From Dermatophagoides farinae (Eukaryota; Arthropoda; Arachnida; Sarcoptiformes; Pyroglyphidae), in the NCBI RefSeq assembly GCF_024713945.1, contig NC_134678.1:3100001-3164000 (forward strand): a stretch of DNA of 64,000 nucleotides, given 5' to 3'. Both the position numbers and the translations under genes were made by a program. The notes below the pieces were generated by a model. That model saw nothing but the letters and a program-made list of their open reading frames with translations, was not told where the DNA came from and did no database searches. Of the stretch, positions 48,912 to 58,688 are shown piece by piece. The number at the start of each line of letters is the position of its first letter. The stretch's first letter is position 1.

Positions 48912-51452
48912 TCATTTCGAATAACTACTACTACTACGTTTGTTATTCAAACGTTTTGTGAGATTCGTAACCTTATCCTTATGTTCATAGGTCACTCTAT
49001 GTATGATCTGATTACAATCAATAAAATGTTCACAAAGTACTTTTGATCTTTGTATGTTTGCACGGATTATATCATTGATACGGACACATTTCCGATCGAT
49101 ACAATTAATCTTTGACGTTCGTTGTTGTTGTTGTTGTGGTGGTGGTGGCTGATTATCAATCTCATCATATAATGTCGTCATTGCTGCACATTTAGAAAAT
49201 GGACTTATTTCATTTTCCAATGTGGATAATAATAATTCTAATCGTTTGAGCGTAAATGATTCTTCATCATCGGCCAATTTTTTACATTGGTCCGTTAGAA
49301 TAATATCTTTCCACTCATTCTGTTTACGTACATCATTCAATAAATCTTGTAATGTTAGTTTTTTATCATTTTTTGGTTTTACATCATTATAACTGGAAAA
49401 TTGAGGCAATTTACCATTCGAATGATAATTTATAATTGATAAACGAGGTTTCTTTATGTGCATTAATTTCGGTTGTTGTATATCTTTACATTCAGTTTTT
49501 TTCAAACATAATTGTTGCTGTTCATTGTTATTATGATTATTGACTAACAATTGATGATGATTTTGATGTTGATCATTATTTAATGGCTGATGAATGACAA
49601 TAGTAGATGATGATGAACCGGTGATAAATTTATTTCTATTGCTTATCGATGATGAAGGTTCCAACAATTGTTTACGAGGTTTTTTCCTCGGTGTCAAATT
49701 ATTATTAATTTCGATATAATTTTGACTATTTTGAACAATGTTGTTGTTGTTGTTACTGCTGCTTTTGTTGTTGTTAGTTTCGATTTTATTCGTATCTAGA
49801 ATGTTTACATTAATAATGGATTTATCATTCGTTATGTTTGGAAGCTGTTGATTTTTTGTCGTTGATGATGGATTATTGGCAGCAGTTGCTGTTGTAACAA
49901 ATGCTAATGATCCGTTTGTCGTATTATTATTACTATTAATATTATTCGGTTTGATCGTGATCGTTGTTGGTGTTTCGGTTATCGTCCGTTTTCGACTCAA
50001 TATCCTAGGTCTAGGTGAACTCGGTGTCATAGATTGATGGTGATGTATTGGAAATGACAAATTGATTGTCGTTGATTTTATCGGCGATATACTATTGATT
50101 GTTTGAATATTCATTGCTTGTTTTGTCGTATTATTATTATTATTATTGGCAATAGCAATCGAAGATGTCGTACTTGAAGTCGATATAATATTCGATGTTT
50201 GATGACTATTCGATTGTTGTTGATTAGTCATAATCGGCTGTAATGTTGTGATAATATTCGGATTATTTAATACATTTGCTGCAGTCTGATTAGTTGTATT
50301 CACTGTGTATATTGTTGTCGGTGTTGGTTTTGCTGTTACTGTTGCTGTTGTCGTCGTCGTTGTAGATGGTAATGTCGAATTGGATGACTGAATAGCCGAT
50401 AATGTTGTCGTTACTGTATGCTGTCTAGAAAGTGGTATTCGATTGGCGGGAAAATTTGCCGAACTAATGCTAACCATATTGGCAATACCGGAAGCTCCCG
50501 TTGGTGTTATGATAAAATTTTTTGGCAAATTAATTACAGCTGATTTGGCATTAGCATTACTGCTTAATATGCCAAAACGTGTAGTTGTCGCTGCACATGA
50601 TTGATGTCCAGACGCATTGTTTATACTGATCATTTTCGGTGTGGTTTGTGCTGTGACCAAAGCAGCCGTTGCTGTTGTTGAACCAGTCAATTGTTTTGGG
50701 CCATTTATCTTGTACAAGGATTTGATTTCATTATTCTGTACATTTGTTTTCAGATTACGAACTTCATTCGGATTGGAAATCATTAGATTCACTGTTTCGA
50801 CATTGCTTGCAGTTATAAATTTCTGACCAGTAAGCATCTGTTTCATTGAATTTGTCGTCACATTTGACGATGTATTCGATGATCCGCTAGTAGTAGTGTT
50901 CGATGATGCAGCTACAGCTGAAAGATTTGACAATGGTATTGTCGTACTGGCATGATTGCCTTGACCACCAATTACTCTCGTTCGTACCGAGATCGATGAT
51001 GAATTTGATGATGAAAGTGACGTCGATATTGTCTGAGAATTTGGTAATGAATTTCCCGATGAATTGCGAACTGAATTCTGTATCTGTAACGTAGCTCCAC
51101 GAGTTGTATTGATACGTGGCTGTAGGATGACCGTCTGTTGTCGTGCTGGATTCAGTTTTGCCACCATAACACTAAGGGAACTCATTTGAAATTGTCCTGC
51201 TGTTGTTGCAGTTGTATAGAAATTATTTGTACTATTAGTAACAACATTTTTTGTTGCATTTGAATATGACAGATTTAATGATTGGCCTGTTGATGAATTA
51301 GCTGTATTAGCAATTTCCATTTGTGTATTCGAAGGTAAACAGATGCCAATTTGTTTCAGATCATTTTTCACTAATGTTTGTGGTGATGGTTGCGTAGTGG
51401 TTGTAGGTGGTGGTGGAGGAACGGGATTCGAAACTGTCGCAGATGAAGACAT
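48912..51452 (-). CDS. SAP130-like Sin3 corepressor subunit
   Basis: Likely homologue of SIN3A-associated protein SAP130, a scaffold of the Sin3/HDAC repressor. Single exon, 846 residues. Most is Ser/Thr/Asn/Gln-rich low complexity, as in the family, with alternating hydrophobic patches. Recognition rests on TPRKKPRKQLLEP (compare SPRKKPRKQ in SAP130) and the C-terminal helical region: residues after about 710 include LTLQDLLNDVRKQNEWKD, a segment where LELLLSTLENEISPF aligns with the family's EHDVYERLTNLQEGIIP, and RINDIIRANIQRSKVLCEHF aligning with RINELIQGNMQRCKLVMDQI, then EHKDKVTNLTKRLN. A short start-proximal exon upstream of 51452 cannot be excluded. Loss of most intermediate conservation makes this a family-level call. 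Confidence 0.75.
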   Translation of the reverse strand: MSSSATVSNPVPPPPPTTTTQPSPQTLVKNDLKQIGICLPSNTQMEIANTANSSTGQSLNLSYSNATKNVVTNSTNNFYTTATTAGQFQMSSLSVMVAKLNPARQQTVILQPRINTTRGATLQIQNSVRNSSGNSLPNSQTISTSLSSSNSSSISVRTRVIGGQGNHASTTIPLSNLSAVAASSNTTTSGSSNTSSNVTTNSMKQMLTGQKFITASNVETVNLMISNPNEVRNLKTNVQNNEIKSLYKINGPKQLTGSTTATAALVTAQTTPKMISINNASGHQSCAATTTRFGILSSNANAKSAVINLPKNFIITPTGASGIANMVSISSANFPANRIPLSRQHTVTTTLSAIQSSNSTLPSTTTTTTATVTAKPTPTTIYTVNTTNQTAANVLNNPNIITTLQPIMTNQQQSNSHQTSNIISTSSTTSSIAIANNNNNNTTKQAMNIQTINSISPIKSTTINLSFPIHHHQSMTPSSPRPRILSRKRTITETPTTITIKPNNINSNNNTTNGSLAFVTTATAANNPSSTTKNQQLPNITNDKSIINVNILDTNKIETNNNKSSSNNNNNIVQNSQNYIEINNNLTPRKKPRKQLLEPSSSISNRNKFITGSSSSTIVIHQPLNNDQHQNHHQLLVNNHNNNEQQQLCLKKTECKDIQQPKLMHIKKPRLSIINYHSNGKLPQFSSYNDVKPKNDKKLTLQDLLNDVRKQNEWKDIILTDQCKKLADDEESFTLKRLELLLSTLENEISPFSKCAAMTTLYDEIDNQPPPPQQQQQRTSKINCIDRKCVRINDIIRANIQRSKVLCEHFIDCNQIIHRVTYEHKDKVTNLTKRLNNKRSSSSYSK

Positions 51453-52598
51453 GATAACCGCATTTATTTAGCTGTATTTTTTCAATAAACAATATAATCA
51501 TTTAATAAAAATGATTCTAAAATGAAAATGAAAAACGAATGAATAAATGAATAAATGAATGAAAAAACATACCTGGTCATTTACTCATTTCTTTTTTTCT
51601 GAAACTTGAATCAGTGTAAATGTATCAATGATGATATATTAATAATAATATATTAAATAAATTTAGCTGGATAAAAGATAGATGAATCTAAATGGATAAT
51701 TGAAGTATTTCCTTCTTGTATTGATCATTAATATATCTTGTAAAATGTTCAATGTATTGTTTTTGTTGCTGCTTATATTAGATTCTTCAAACATTTGATG
51801 AACATCTAATATTTATCGAAAAGAGAAAAAAAATATAATTGTGATAATTCTGAATCTCGAAACTCACACATCGGGTAATGATGATGATAATGATGATGAT
51901 GATGTTAAGACAATCCAAATTGAGCCAAACTACAACAATAACAACGAAAACAACCGCAGAAAAATCATCAACAACAACAACAACAAAAAAAAAATAGGAA
52001 ACTACATCCACACAACTAAACACCAAAAAAAGAAATCAAATAAAATTATAGAGACAGCAAAATTGTTGAATTGGATTGAATATCAGAAATAAAAAATTTC
52101 AACGATACACAACACACATTTACACACATAGAGATCATAATAATATACACAGAGTTCGACATCATTTTTTTTCATTTTGCTATCCCAAATGGTTGTATAT
52201 GTATTGTGTGTGTGTATATGGCCCTATCCGATCGACAGTGTATCCCCCTATCGGTGGATTTTATTTTTTCACTTTTTTTTCAATTCGAATTGCCCATTAA
52301 CTGGTCCTGTTTTTTTTTTGTTGGCTGCTTGCCTGCCTGCATGGCACGTATACACACAGTGATCATCATCATTCACAGATTGTGATGGTTCTGCGCATGT
52401 AAATTTTTTTTATTTTTATTTTAATGTTTTTCACCACTACTCCCTCCTCAGTGTTTTTTTTTCCGTTTTGAATTGATAATGGACATGCGCTTTTTATGAT
52501 AGATTGATTTGTCATATGTTTTGATGGGCGCGAAATTGATTTATTTATTTTTTATTTATTACAATTTTATTTAATGATCAGAATGCAAAAATTCAGTT
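51453..52598. other. Spacer between SAP130-like and APEX1 genes
   Basis: About 1.1 kb with ATG/GAT and AAC repeats (51880-51985) whose translations give poly-Asp and poly-Asn frames. Probably SAP130-like 5' UTR and intron plus promoter. No coding region supported. Confidence 0.5.
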
Positions 52599-53540
52599 TT
52601 ATTCATCGTCATCATCATCTGAATCGGACATGTTCATGTATAGAGCAATAGGACAATGATCACTACCCATAACATGTTTAAATATACGATTATCAATTAA
52701 ATTGGCCATTATTCGCTCCGAGAGAAGGAAATAATCTAGACGCCAACCAATATCTTTAGCACGACAATTAAAACGATATCCCCAATATGTATAACATTTA
52801 TGTTGATTTGGATACAACACACGAAATGAATCGATAAAACCAGCATCAAGTAAACGATCGAAATCGGCACGTTCTTCTGGTGTAAAACCGGCCGTTTTTG
52901 TATTGGTTTTTGGATTCTCTAAATCAATTTCTTTATGTGCACAATTTAGATCGCCACATAGAATAACGGGTTTCTGTTCATCCAATTTCTGTAGATATTC
53001 ACGAAAATCTTGATCAAATTGTAATTTGAAATCTAATCGTTTCAATCCTTGTCCAGCGTTCACAACATAAGCATTGACAAGTATAAAATTATCATAGACA
53101 GCTGTAATGATTCGACCTTCATCATCGAATTCCGGTTTACCAATACCATATTCAACGGATAATGGTTTTCGTTTCGAGAATAATGCAACACCTGCATATC
53201 CATCTTGTTTGGATGAAACATAATATTTATATGGAAAATTCGGCCAATTTTTCAATTCAGATGGAAATGTTTTGTCATTACATTTGGTTTCTTGAATAGC
53301 CAAAATGTCACATGATTCAGAATTAAGAAAATTTAAAATGCCATTTTTCATTGCAGCACGAATTCCATTTACATTCCAGGATATGATTTTCAAATTGAAT
53401 GGTTTCATCATACTTTCATCTACATTTGTTGACATGGATGATGACTCTTCTTTTTCTCGTTGTTCATCTGCCGATAATTTTTGTAGCTTTTTGATATTGG
53501 AATTCTTTGCAGCTTCAGTCTTTTTTCGTTTTGGGGGCAT
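52599..53540 (-). CDS. APEX1: DNA-(apurinic or apyrimidinic site) endonuclease 1
   Basis: Base-excision-repair nuclease that cuts 5' of abasic sites. Single exon, 313 residues (human 318). Lys-rich N-terminus MPPKRKKTEAAK is a likely nuclear signal. Catalytic motifs of the exonuclease III fold are in order: SWNVNGIRA, ILAIQETK (metal-binding Glu), YAGVALFSKRKP, VILCGDLNCAH (Asp-Asn pair), CYTYWGYRFNCRAKDIGWRLDYFL and GSDHCPI (catalytic His). The extreme C-terminus has an acidic Ser/Asp tail (SDSDDDDDE) not found in vertebrate APEX1. Divergent from the gene at 53738 with 197 bp between starts. Confidence 0.97.
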   Translation of the reverse strand: MPPKRKKTEAAKNSNIKKLQKLSADEQREKEESSSMSTNVDESMMKPFNLKIISWNVNGIRAAMKNGILNFLNSESCDILAIQETKCNDKTFPSELKNWPNFPYKYYVSSKQDGYAGVALFSKRKPLSVEYGIGKPEFDDEGRIITAVYDNFILVNAYVVNAGQGLKRLDFKLQFDQDFREYLQKLDEQKPVILCGDLNCAHKEIDLENPKTNTKTAGFTPEERADFDRLLDAGFIDSFRVLYPNQHKCYTYWGYRFNCRAKDIGWRLDYFLLSERIMANLIDNRIFKHVMGSDHCPIALYMNMSDSDDDDDE

Positions 53541-53647
53541 TTTGATGAAAAAAGATGCAAGAAATTTTTTGTCAGAAAAACATTCGTCGATGATTCAAAT
53601 GTGCAAACAACTCATGGCTCATCAAACAAAAAAAAATTACAGTGCCT

Positions 53648-53654
53648 GCCATCT
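53648..53654 (-). promoter_or_regulatory. AGATGGC motif in the APEX1 divergent promoter
   Basis: Minus-strand context TCGACAGATGGCAG agrees with 11 of 14 CTCF consensus positions by eye; a YY1-like reading is also possible. It lies inside the 197-bp shared upstream region. Confidence 0.35.
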
Positions 53655-53737
53655 GTCGATATAATTATCAATTAGAATTGCCAACATGTTTTTTATTATA
53701 GTTTTTGTTTTTATATCATCATCATCATTCGATTATC

Positions 53738-54466
53738 ATGCCAAAACAAATCGTGTCGATTCTATTGATTTCAAAATTATCATGTCACAAAAACATCGAT
53801 ATTGATGATGGATTTTTATCCGGATTAAAATTATCATACCGGTTCAAAGACAATGAAAATATAATCACCAATAATCGATGGATTCGATGTCGAATCGATT
53901 GTGATCACATTGCTCAATTAATATATTTTCTTTATTGTTTTGATAATTACTCAGTGTATCGAAATAATGTACGAAAAAATCTTGAATCAATCACAAAATA
54001 TTCATCATTCGATGAAAATTATTTTGATTTATTAATCAAATGTCGGGTAAATGATTTAAATCTAATATCATCTATTATCATTGACATCGATTGGTGTCGA
54101 CGAATACAATATTTTGCTATACTTCGAATGGAATTGGAAGAATCATTATCATGGTTATCAACATTAGGCGGTGCTTATTCATCACTTGGTGACCGAAATC
54201 TGCGATTTGCTCATGAAGCCGAAACAATTTCATGGAAACAGATGAAATTATCGTTAATTTATGGTGATCCTAATCTCATAGCTCGTTGTTTAATCTATCT
54301 TAGTCATAGTTGGTGTCAACAAGGACGGCGTCGTGAAGCAATAAAATTAATTCGTCATTATCTTTATCCATTTCTAATACGATTATCATTAATTCACAAT
54401 TGTGATCGCATTGTGCGGCGAATGTATCAGGCACTTTGTTTTCGTATACGTTATATTTATAAATAA
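53738..54466 (+). CDS. Conserved-looking protein of unknown function
   Basis: Not recognised by name. Single exon, 242 residues from ATG 53738 (the frame upstream has only a TTG). The protein is globular and complex in composition, unlike the repeat frames nearby. The first half looks like alternating beta-strands and helices. The second half is helical, with the striking block ESLSWLSTLGGAYSSLGD (from about residue 150), HEAETISWKQMKLSLIYGDP and RCLIYLSHSWCQQGRRREAIKLIRHYLYP, whose Gly/Ala spacing resembles paired tetratricopeptide-like helices. I suspect membership in a small animal family of unknown function but cannot name it. Its divergent partner is APEX1, which gives no firm clue to role. 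Confidence 0.72.
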   Translation: MPKQIVSILLISKLSCHKNIDIDDGFLSGLKLSYRFKDNENIITNNRWIRCRIDCDHIAQLIYFLYCFDNYSVYRNNVRKNLESITKYSSFDENYFDLLIKCRVNDLNLISSIIIDIDWCRRIQYFAILRMELEESLSWLSTLGGAYSSLGDRNLRFAHEAETISWKQMKLSLIYGDPNLIARCLIYLSHSWCQQGRRREAIKLIRHYLYPFLIRLSLIHNCDRIVRRMYQALCFRIRYIYK

Positions 54467-54765
54467 AAAATGAAATTATTGTTGTATTTTTAAATATTTT
54501 TATCTATAAAACGAATTAATTGGTAATGAGTCAAGAGAAAAATAAATGAATCAATCATTTTTTGTAAGTGTGTGTGTGTGTATGTGTGTCTGATAAAAGG
54601 TGAAGAGTTAAGTAATCAAATCATATAGTAAAAAAATGTATCATTAAATCCGGACTTTGTTTCATTCCAGATTATACGAAAAAATTGCCTCAAATTATGA
54701 ATCGGGTTGTGTTGAATGGATGTTGTTTCGGCTCGTGAAATGAAATGAAATGAAATAGGAAATAT

Positions 54766-55804
54766 TCAATACTCTCCTTCAGCAGCCAATTGATCATCAT
54801 ATTCCTCTCCGGCTATAGCAGTTGGCGATGTAAATCCATCTTCCACTGCATAAAGAATATTCAATATCTGATCCTTAATCTCTTTTTCAGCTTCATTGGT
54901 GGATTCATTTTGACATAGAACTTCAATTTCACGTAATTTACTGAAATAAAAATTTCGTTCGCGTGCCAATGTATCATTAAGCAATGATAATTCGTTCATC
55001 TTTAAGAAATTATAATAAAATTATCAGATTATTTAATGATATGATTTTTTCATACCTTTTCATCCAATTTTTTTACGTCCGAATCTAGATCATTTTTGCG
55101 TACATTATTTGAATAGCCAGATGGTCGTGTGGATGATTGGGCAATTTTATTGGCCGGAGCAAATGCACGTGTTTGTGATGGCACAGCCGGTTTATTGATC
55201 ATTGCTCGATTACTGGCATGATTTGGACCATTCACAGCTGAACCCATTGGTTGTCGTCCACGTGCTTCATACGGATTATAAACACGTCCATCATAATTGG
55301 CATCGAAAAATTTCTTAAACCATTGCAAAAATTCAAAATTATCTTGAAATCGTCCTTTGACCAATTTGTTGATCATTACTTCCTATAAAATCCAATATAT
55401 TGCATGATTACAGAAATGTGATTTTCTTTCAAATTTTTCACAAATAATTAAACAAACATACCTTATCACAGCCAACTTTTTTGAATGCTGCTTGTAATAA
55501 TTTAAAATTCTGTATATATTCATGTTCCAGATTGGTACGAAATTTGACTTTTTTCAATTGAATAGAACCAGGAAATAGCATGTCCATGAATTGACAATAA
55601 GCGGCACCTTTAAATTAAAATTTAACAAATAATTTAAATTTAATCAATTTTAAACTTACCCGAACATAATTCTTCAACTTTTTTAAAATCGGCCTCTAGC
55701 GATCCATCTACCCAATTGAGCATTTCATGCCTACTCAAATTTTCCGATGTAGCCGATGTTTGATAAACATTAACACATTGATATGCTTGACAATTTTCAT
55801 TCAT
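54766..55804 (-). CDS. MAPRE1: Microtubule plus-end tracking protein EB1
   Basis: Recognises growing microtubule ends and recruits other +TIP proteins. Four exons on the minus strand: 55804-55660, 55607-55462, 55382-55056, 54999-54766, giving 283 residues. Calponin-homology domain at about 12-125: [41 protein letters not shown] (formed across intron 1), [19 protein letters not shown] and [26 protein letters not shown] are all diagnostic. A Pro/Asn/Arg-rich linker follows, then the coiled-coil EB-homology domain [20 protein letters not shown]. The tail ends EGEY rather than the usual EEY, and the N-terminus has about ten extra residues containing two Cys. Confidence 0.96.
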
Positions 55805-56455
55805 TTTCAATTCATTCGTTGTTGTTAATTTATTTCCGGTAAAAATTAATTATCATCAATCAATCAACATAAAAATGTAAAAAATCAAATCAAATGAAAT
55901 AAATAATCGGCAAATTCAATTCGAATAAAAGCAATTAGCAAATCTTTTGACTGAGAAGAAAAAATGGATTTGTGGCACACAAACACAACGATAACGAAGA
56001 TGAAGATGATGATGGCAAAATATTGTTTTTATAATATTATATATTTGATTTAATTTTCATACAATAAATACATCTATATGTGCTTGTTTGTTACACACAC
56101 ACAAACACAAATGATGATCATAAAAAGATTATATATATTGTATACTAGCCACATATACAATCGTTTTTCTTTGTATTAAACAACAGAAAAAACGATGCTG
56201 ACGAAACGATCAAAAAAAAATAGGGAAGAAAACGATGATGATGAACAACAAACAAGAAATACAAAAAAAACCAAACAAGAACATCGAAGAACTCGACGAA
56301 GAGTTTGACGACACGATTCAATTTATAGATGATTCGAACATTAGTATACCATAGACAGCAGCAGCAGACAGAGAGTCAGTGCTCACAACGTTTTCACACA
56401 CACTCTTTGCACAGATATACTATTTGATCCTCTCACCGAACCGATCCGGCAACCA

Positions 56456-56464
56456 AAGGTGGCG
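56456..56464 (+). promoter_or_regulatory. AGGTGGCGC motif (CTCF core)
   Basis: Exact AGGTGGCGC, the core of the conserved animal CTCF site, in a slightly GC-richer patch upstream of EB1. The five bases before it do not fit the rest of the consensus. Confidence 0.4.
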
Positions 56465-56570
56465 CTATAGTTGCACCAATTTTTTCTGAACATTAACGGG
56501 CGGGTACTTTTTTTCTCTATACTATAGGATCTATACCCTCCTTTATACGAAATTCGGGTAGAATAATATT

Positions 56571-56577
56571 GCCATCT
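56571..56577 (-). promoter_or_regulatory. CTCF-like motif upstream of EB1
   Basis: Minus-strand ACACCAGATGGCAA agrees with 12 of 14 positions of the CTCF consensus CCASYAGRKGGCRS by eye. About 110 bp from the AGGTGGCGC site and on the opposite strand. Confidence 0.4.
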
Positions 56578-56700
56578 GGTGTGATAATGAATTGGCAAGG
56601 ATTTTTGAATTTTATTTTTTTGTTCATTGAATATCAATTATATAATAAATTTTTTAATTCGGTTTTAAACTGACTTATAAAATAAAATTGAAAATTAATT

Positions 56701-58143
56701 TCAAATTTTTGGAATCAATTTAACTAATCGTACACTTCCAGCTGTTGGAACCAATAATTCTAGTTGTTGATTTGGTTTCAATTTACCCAGATAGGAATCA
56801 TTTGAATTGAAAAGATCATGCACATCATAGCTAATCGTTTGATTTAATTCCGGTATGAGCGATGATAATTTATATGACATCTGTTAAAAAATTAAAAATA
56901 GATTAATTATAGATTCATTTTGTTTGTTTTTTTTATTATGCAAAATAATTTACATATGAATCTGGTCCTAATTGATGGCCATTAAAATAAAGAATAGCCC
57001 ATGGATTCAATTCATTATTATTCATCGGTGATAATTTCTTTGTCCACACTTGTGTTTGCCAGTTTGATTTCTTTGATGATTAATTCGGAAAAATAAATGA
57101 TAAATTAATAATCGATAAATAAATCAACGACATTAACACAAACTTACTTGAATGACCAATGATGCCATAATGCCCAATGGATCTTGATCGATTGCAATCA
57201 ATTCTTTGTTCAACAGGATTTCTTTCATTTCAGGCCGAATTGATCGTAAATCATTGGACATTAATAAAGGTACCGACCACATGCACCAGAATGCCATTTG
57301 GGTTTTACTTTGTTCATATGAAAGACCATTATTGCCAATAATCAACATATCTGGATCAAACCAACCGCCTGGACCATGATATCGGATAAATTGTTTATTA
57401 TTTTGGCCATAATACTTGATGATTTGAAAAACACTTTGATATGAATCAACAATATCATTATAGTTACGCCATAGATTACAATTATCACGAATTTCTGAAT
57501 ATGTTTCATCACTAATATTTTTTAGATATGCTGGCCAACTACATGAATATATAATTGGATGTTGAACATTTGTGAGTGCCAAAGTATATTCTGGATATGT
57601 TAGATTGAATTTATTCGTATCTGCATAACATCCATCCAATTTTAATGAATCGATTGACCACTCGGAAAATGTTTCAGCATCAATATAGGTATGATCAATG
57701 TTATTATAGTAGGTACCGGGATAACCACCACATGTAAGCGTGCCAACATCTTCATAAATACCAAGTAAAACTTTTTTCGAATGCGCATATTTGGCCAATG
57801 TTTTTATACCAGATGGAAATCTGGTTTGATTAGCGATTAATCGTAATGTTTTCGGATCACGATAATGTGCATTCCAACAATCATCAATATTTACATATTG
57901 ATAACCGGCCTGAAGGTAACCATCTTCAGCGATTCGATCAATCATATCTTTATACAGCTTTTCATCGATACAATCATTTGGATAATGTTTACAATCAATT
58001 TCACAAGCAAATCTCATCCATGATAGCCATCCCATTGGTGGTCGACGTGAAAGTCCATTATTCCAACCATAAACAAATGTTGTGAATGTAAACGAGAATA
58101 AAAAACAAATCAAAAATTTCGTCGTCGTAGTCATCATCATCAT
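56701..58143 (-). CDS. GH27 alpha-N-acetylgalactosaminidase/alpha-galactosidase, copy A
   Basis: Secreted or lysosomal glycosidase removing terminal alpha-GalNAc or alpha-Gal. Three exons on the minus strand: 58143-57148, 57070-56954, 56880-56701, giving 430 residues. Four Met codons in a row open a clear signal peptide ending near VYG; mature start WNNGLSRRPPMGWLSWMRF is typical. Nucleophile Asp170 lies in LKLDGC, acid/base Asp233 in NLWRNYNDIVDSY. The specificity loop reads YSCSWPAY with Ser202 and Ala205, the human NAGA pattern (alpha-galactosidase A has Glu and Leu), so GalNAc use is predicted. Several N-glycosylation sequons (NQT, NLT, NIS). Exon 3 encodes the beta-sandwich tail and ends LVPTAGSVRLVKLIPKI. 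Tandem paralogue of copy B downstream in coordinates. Confidence 0.93.
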
Positions 58144-58688
58144 CACGATCAGCTTGTCGGAAACAATACAGTACAATAATCAACACAACGTCTCACTTGT
58201 CATATGTTATTTATATTGAATATTGATCTTTTTCAAAATACCAACAAAAAAAATCGATGTTAAAATTGATAAATCATCATTATCAGCCATTAATTTTTGA
58301 TAAAACAGTCGCATGATACAATAAACAATAAACTAATAACTTGTCCAATTCAATTTATACAATGACCGATACTGATAATATCCAATCGAAGATTAATCTG
58401 GCATAGATCAATAACATTGTTTTTATTGATAAACGTTGTTTTTTCAATGATAATAATCATCTTTAGTTAAGTTTCGATGATTATCATTAGAATAAATTCC
58501 AGACCTTTGAACTGTTTAATCATATCGTACATAAAAATTGATAAAATTTTTCTTTTTTTTATTATTATCAGTAAATACCGATTTAAATTGCCACTTTAAA
58601 TCAATTGTTCAAATTTATTTATTGATTATTTAGTGATTGTTTCAAAACAATTAAAAGAATTTCTTTTTCATCAAAATATTTTATTTCG
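58144..58688. other. Spacer between the two GH27 genes
   Basis: About 0.55 kb, AT-rich; 5' flank of copy A and 3' flank of copy B. No gene or obvious leftover of a third copy. Confidence 0.5.

Larger units (their letters stand above)
55805..56700. other. EB1 upstream region
   Basis: About 0.9 kb between EB1 and the first GH27 gene's 3' end. Holds the EB1 promoter/5' UTR, CAG-like and CA tracts, and two AGRTGGC-type motifs (56456-56464 and 56571-56577). No gene supported. Confidence 0.5.

Noticed and set aside
51841-52092. Asn/Asp-rich frame upstream of the SAP130-like gene
   Set aside because: Direct translation of GAT and AAC repeats; more likely 5' UTR or intron.
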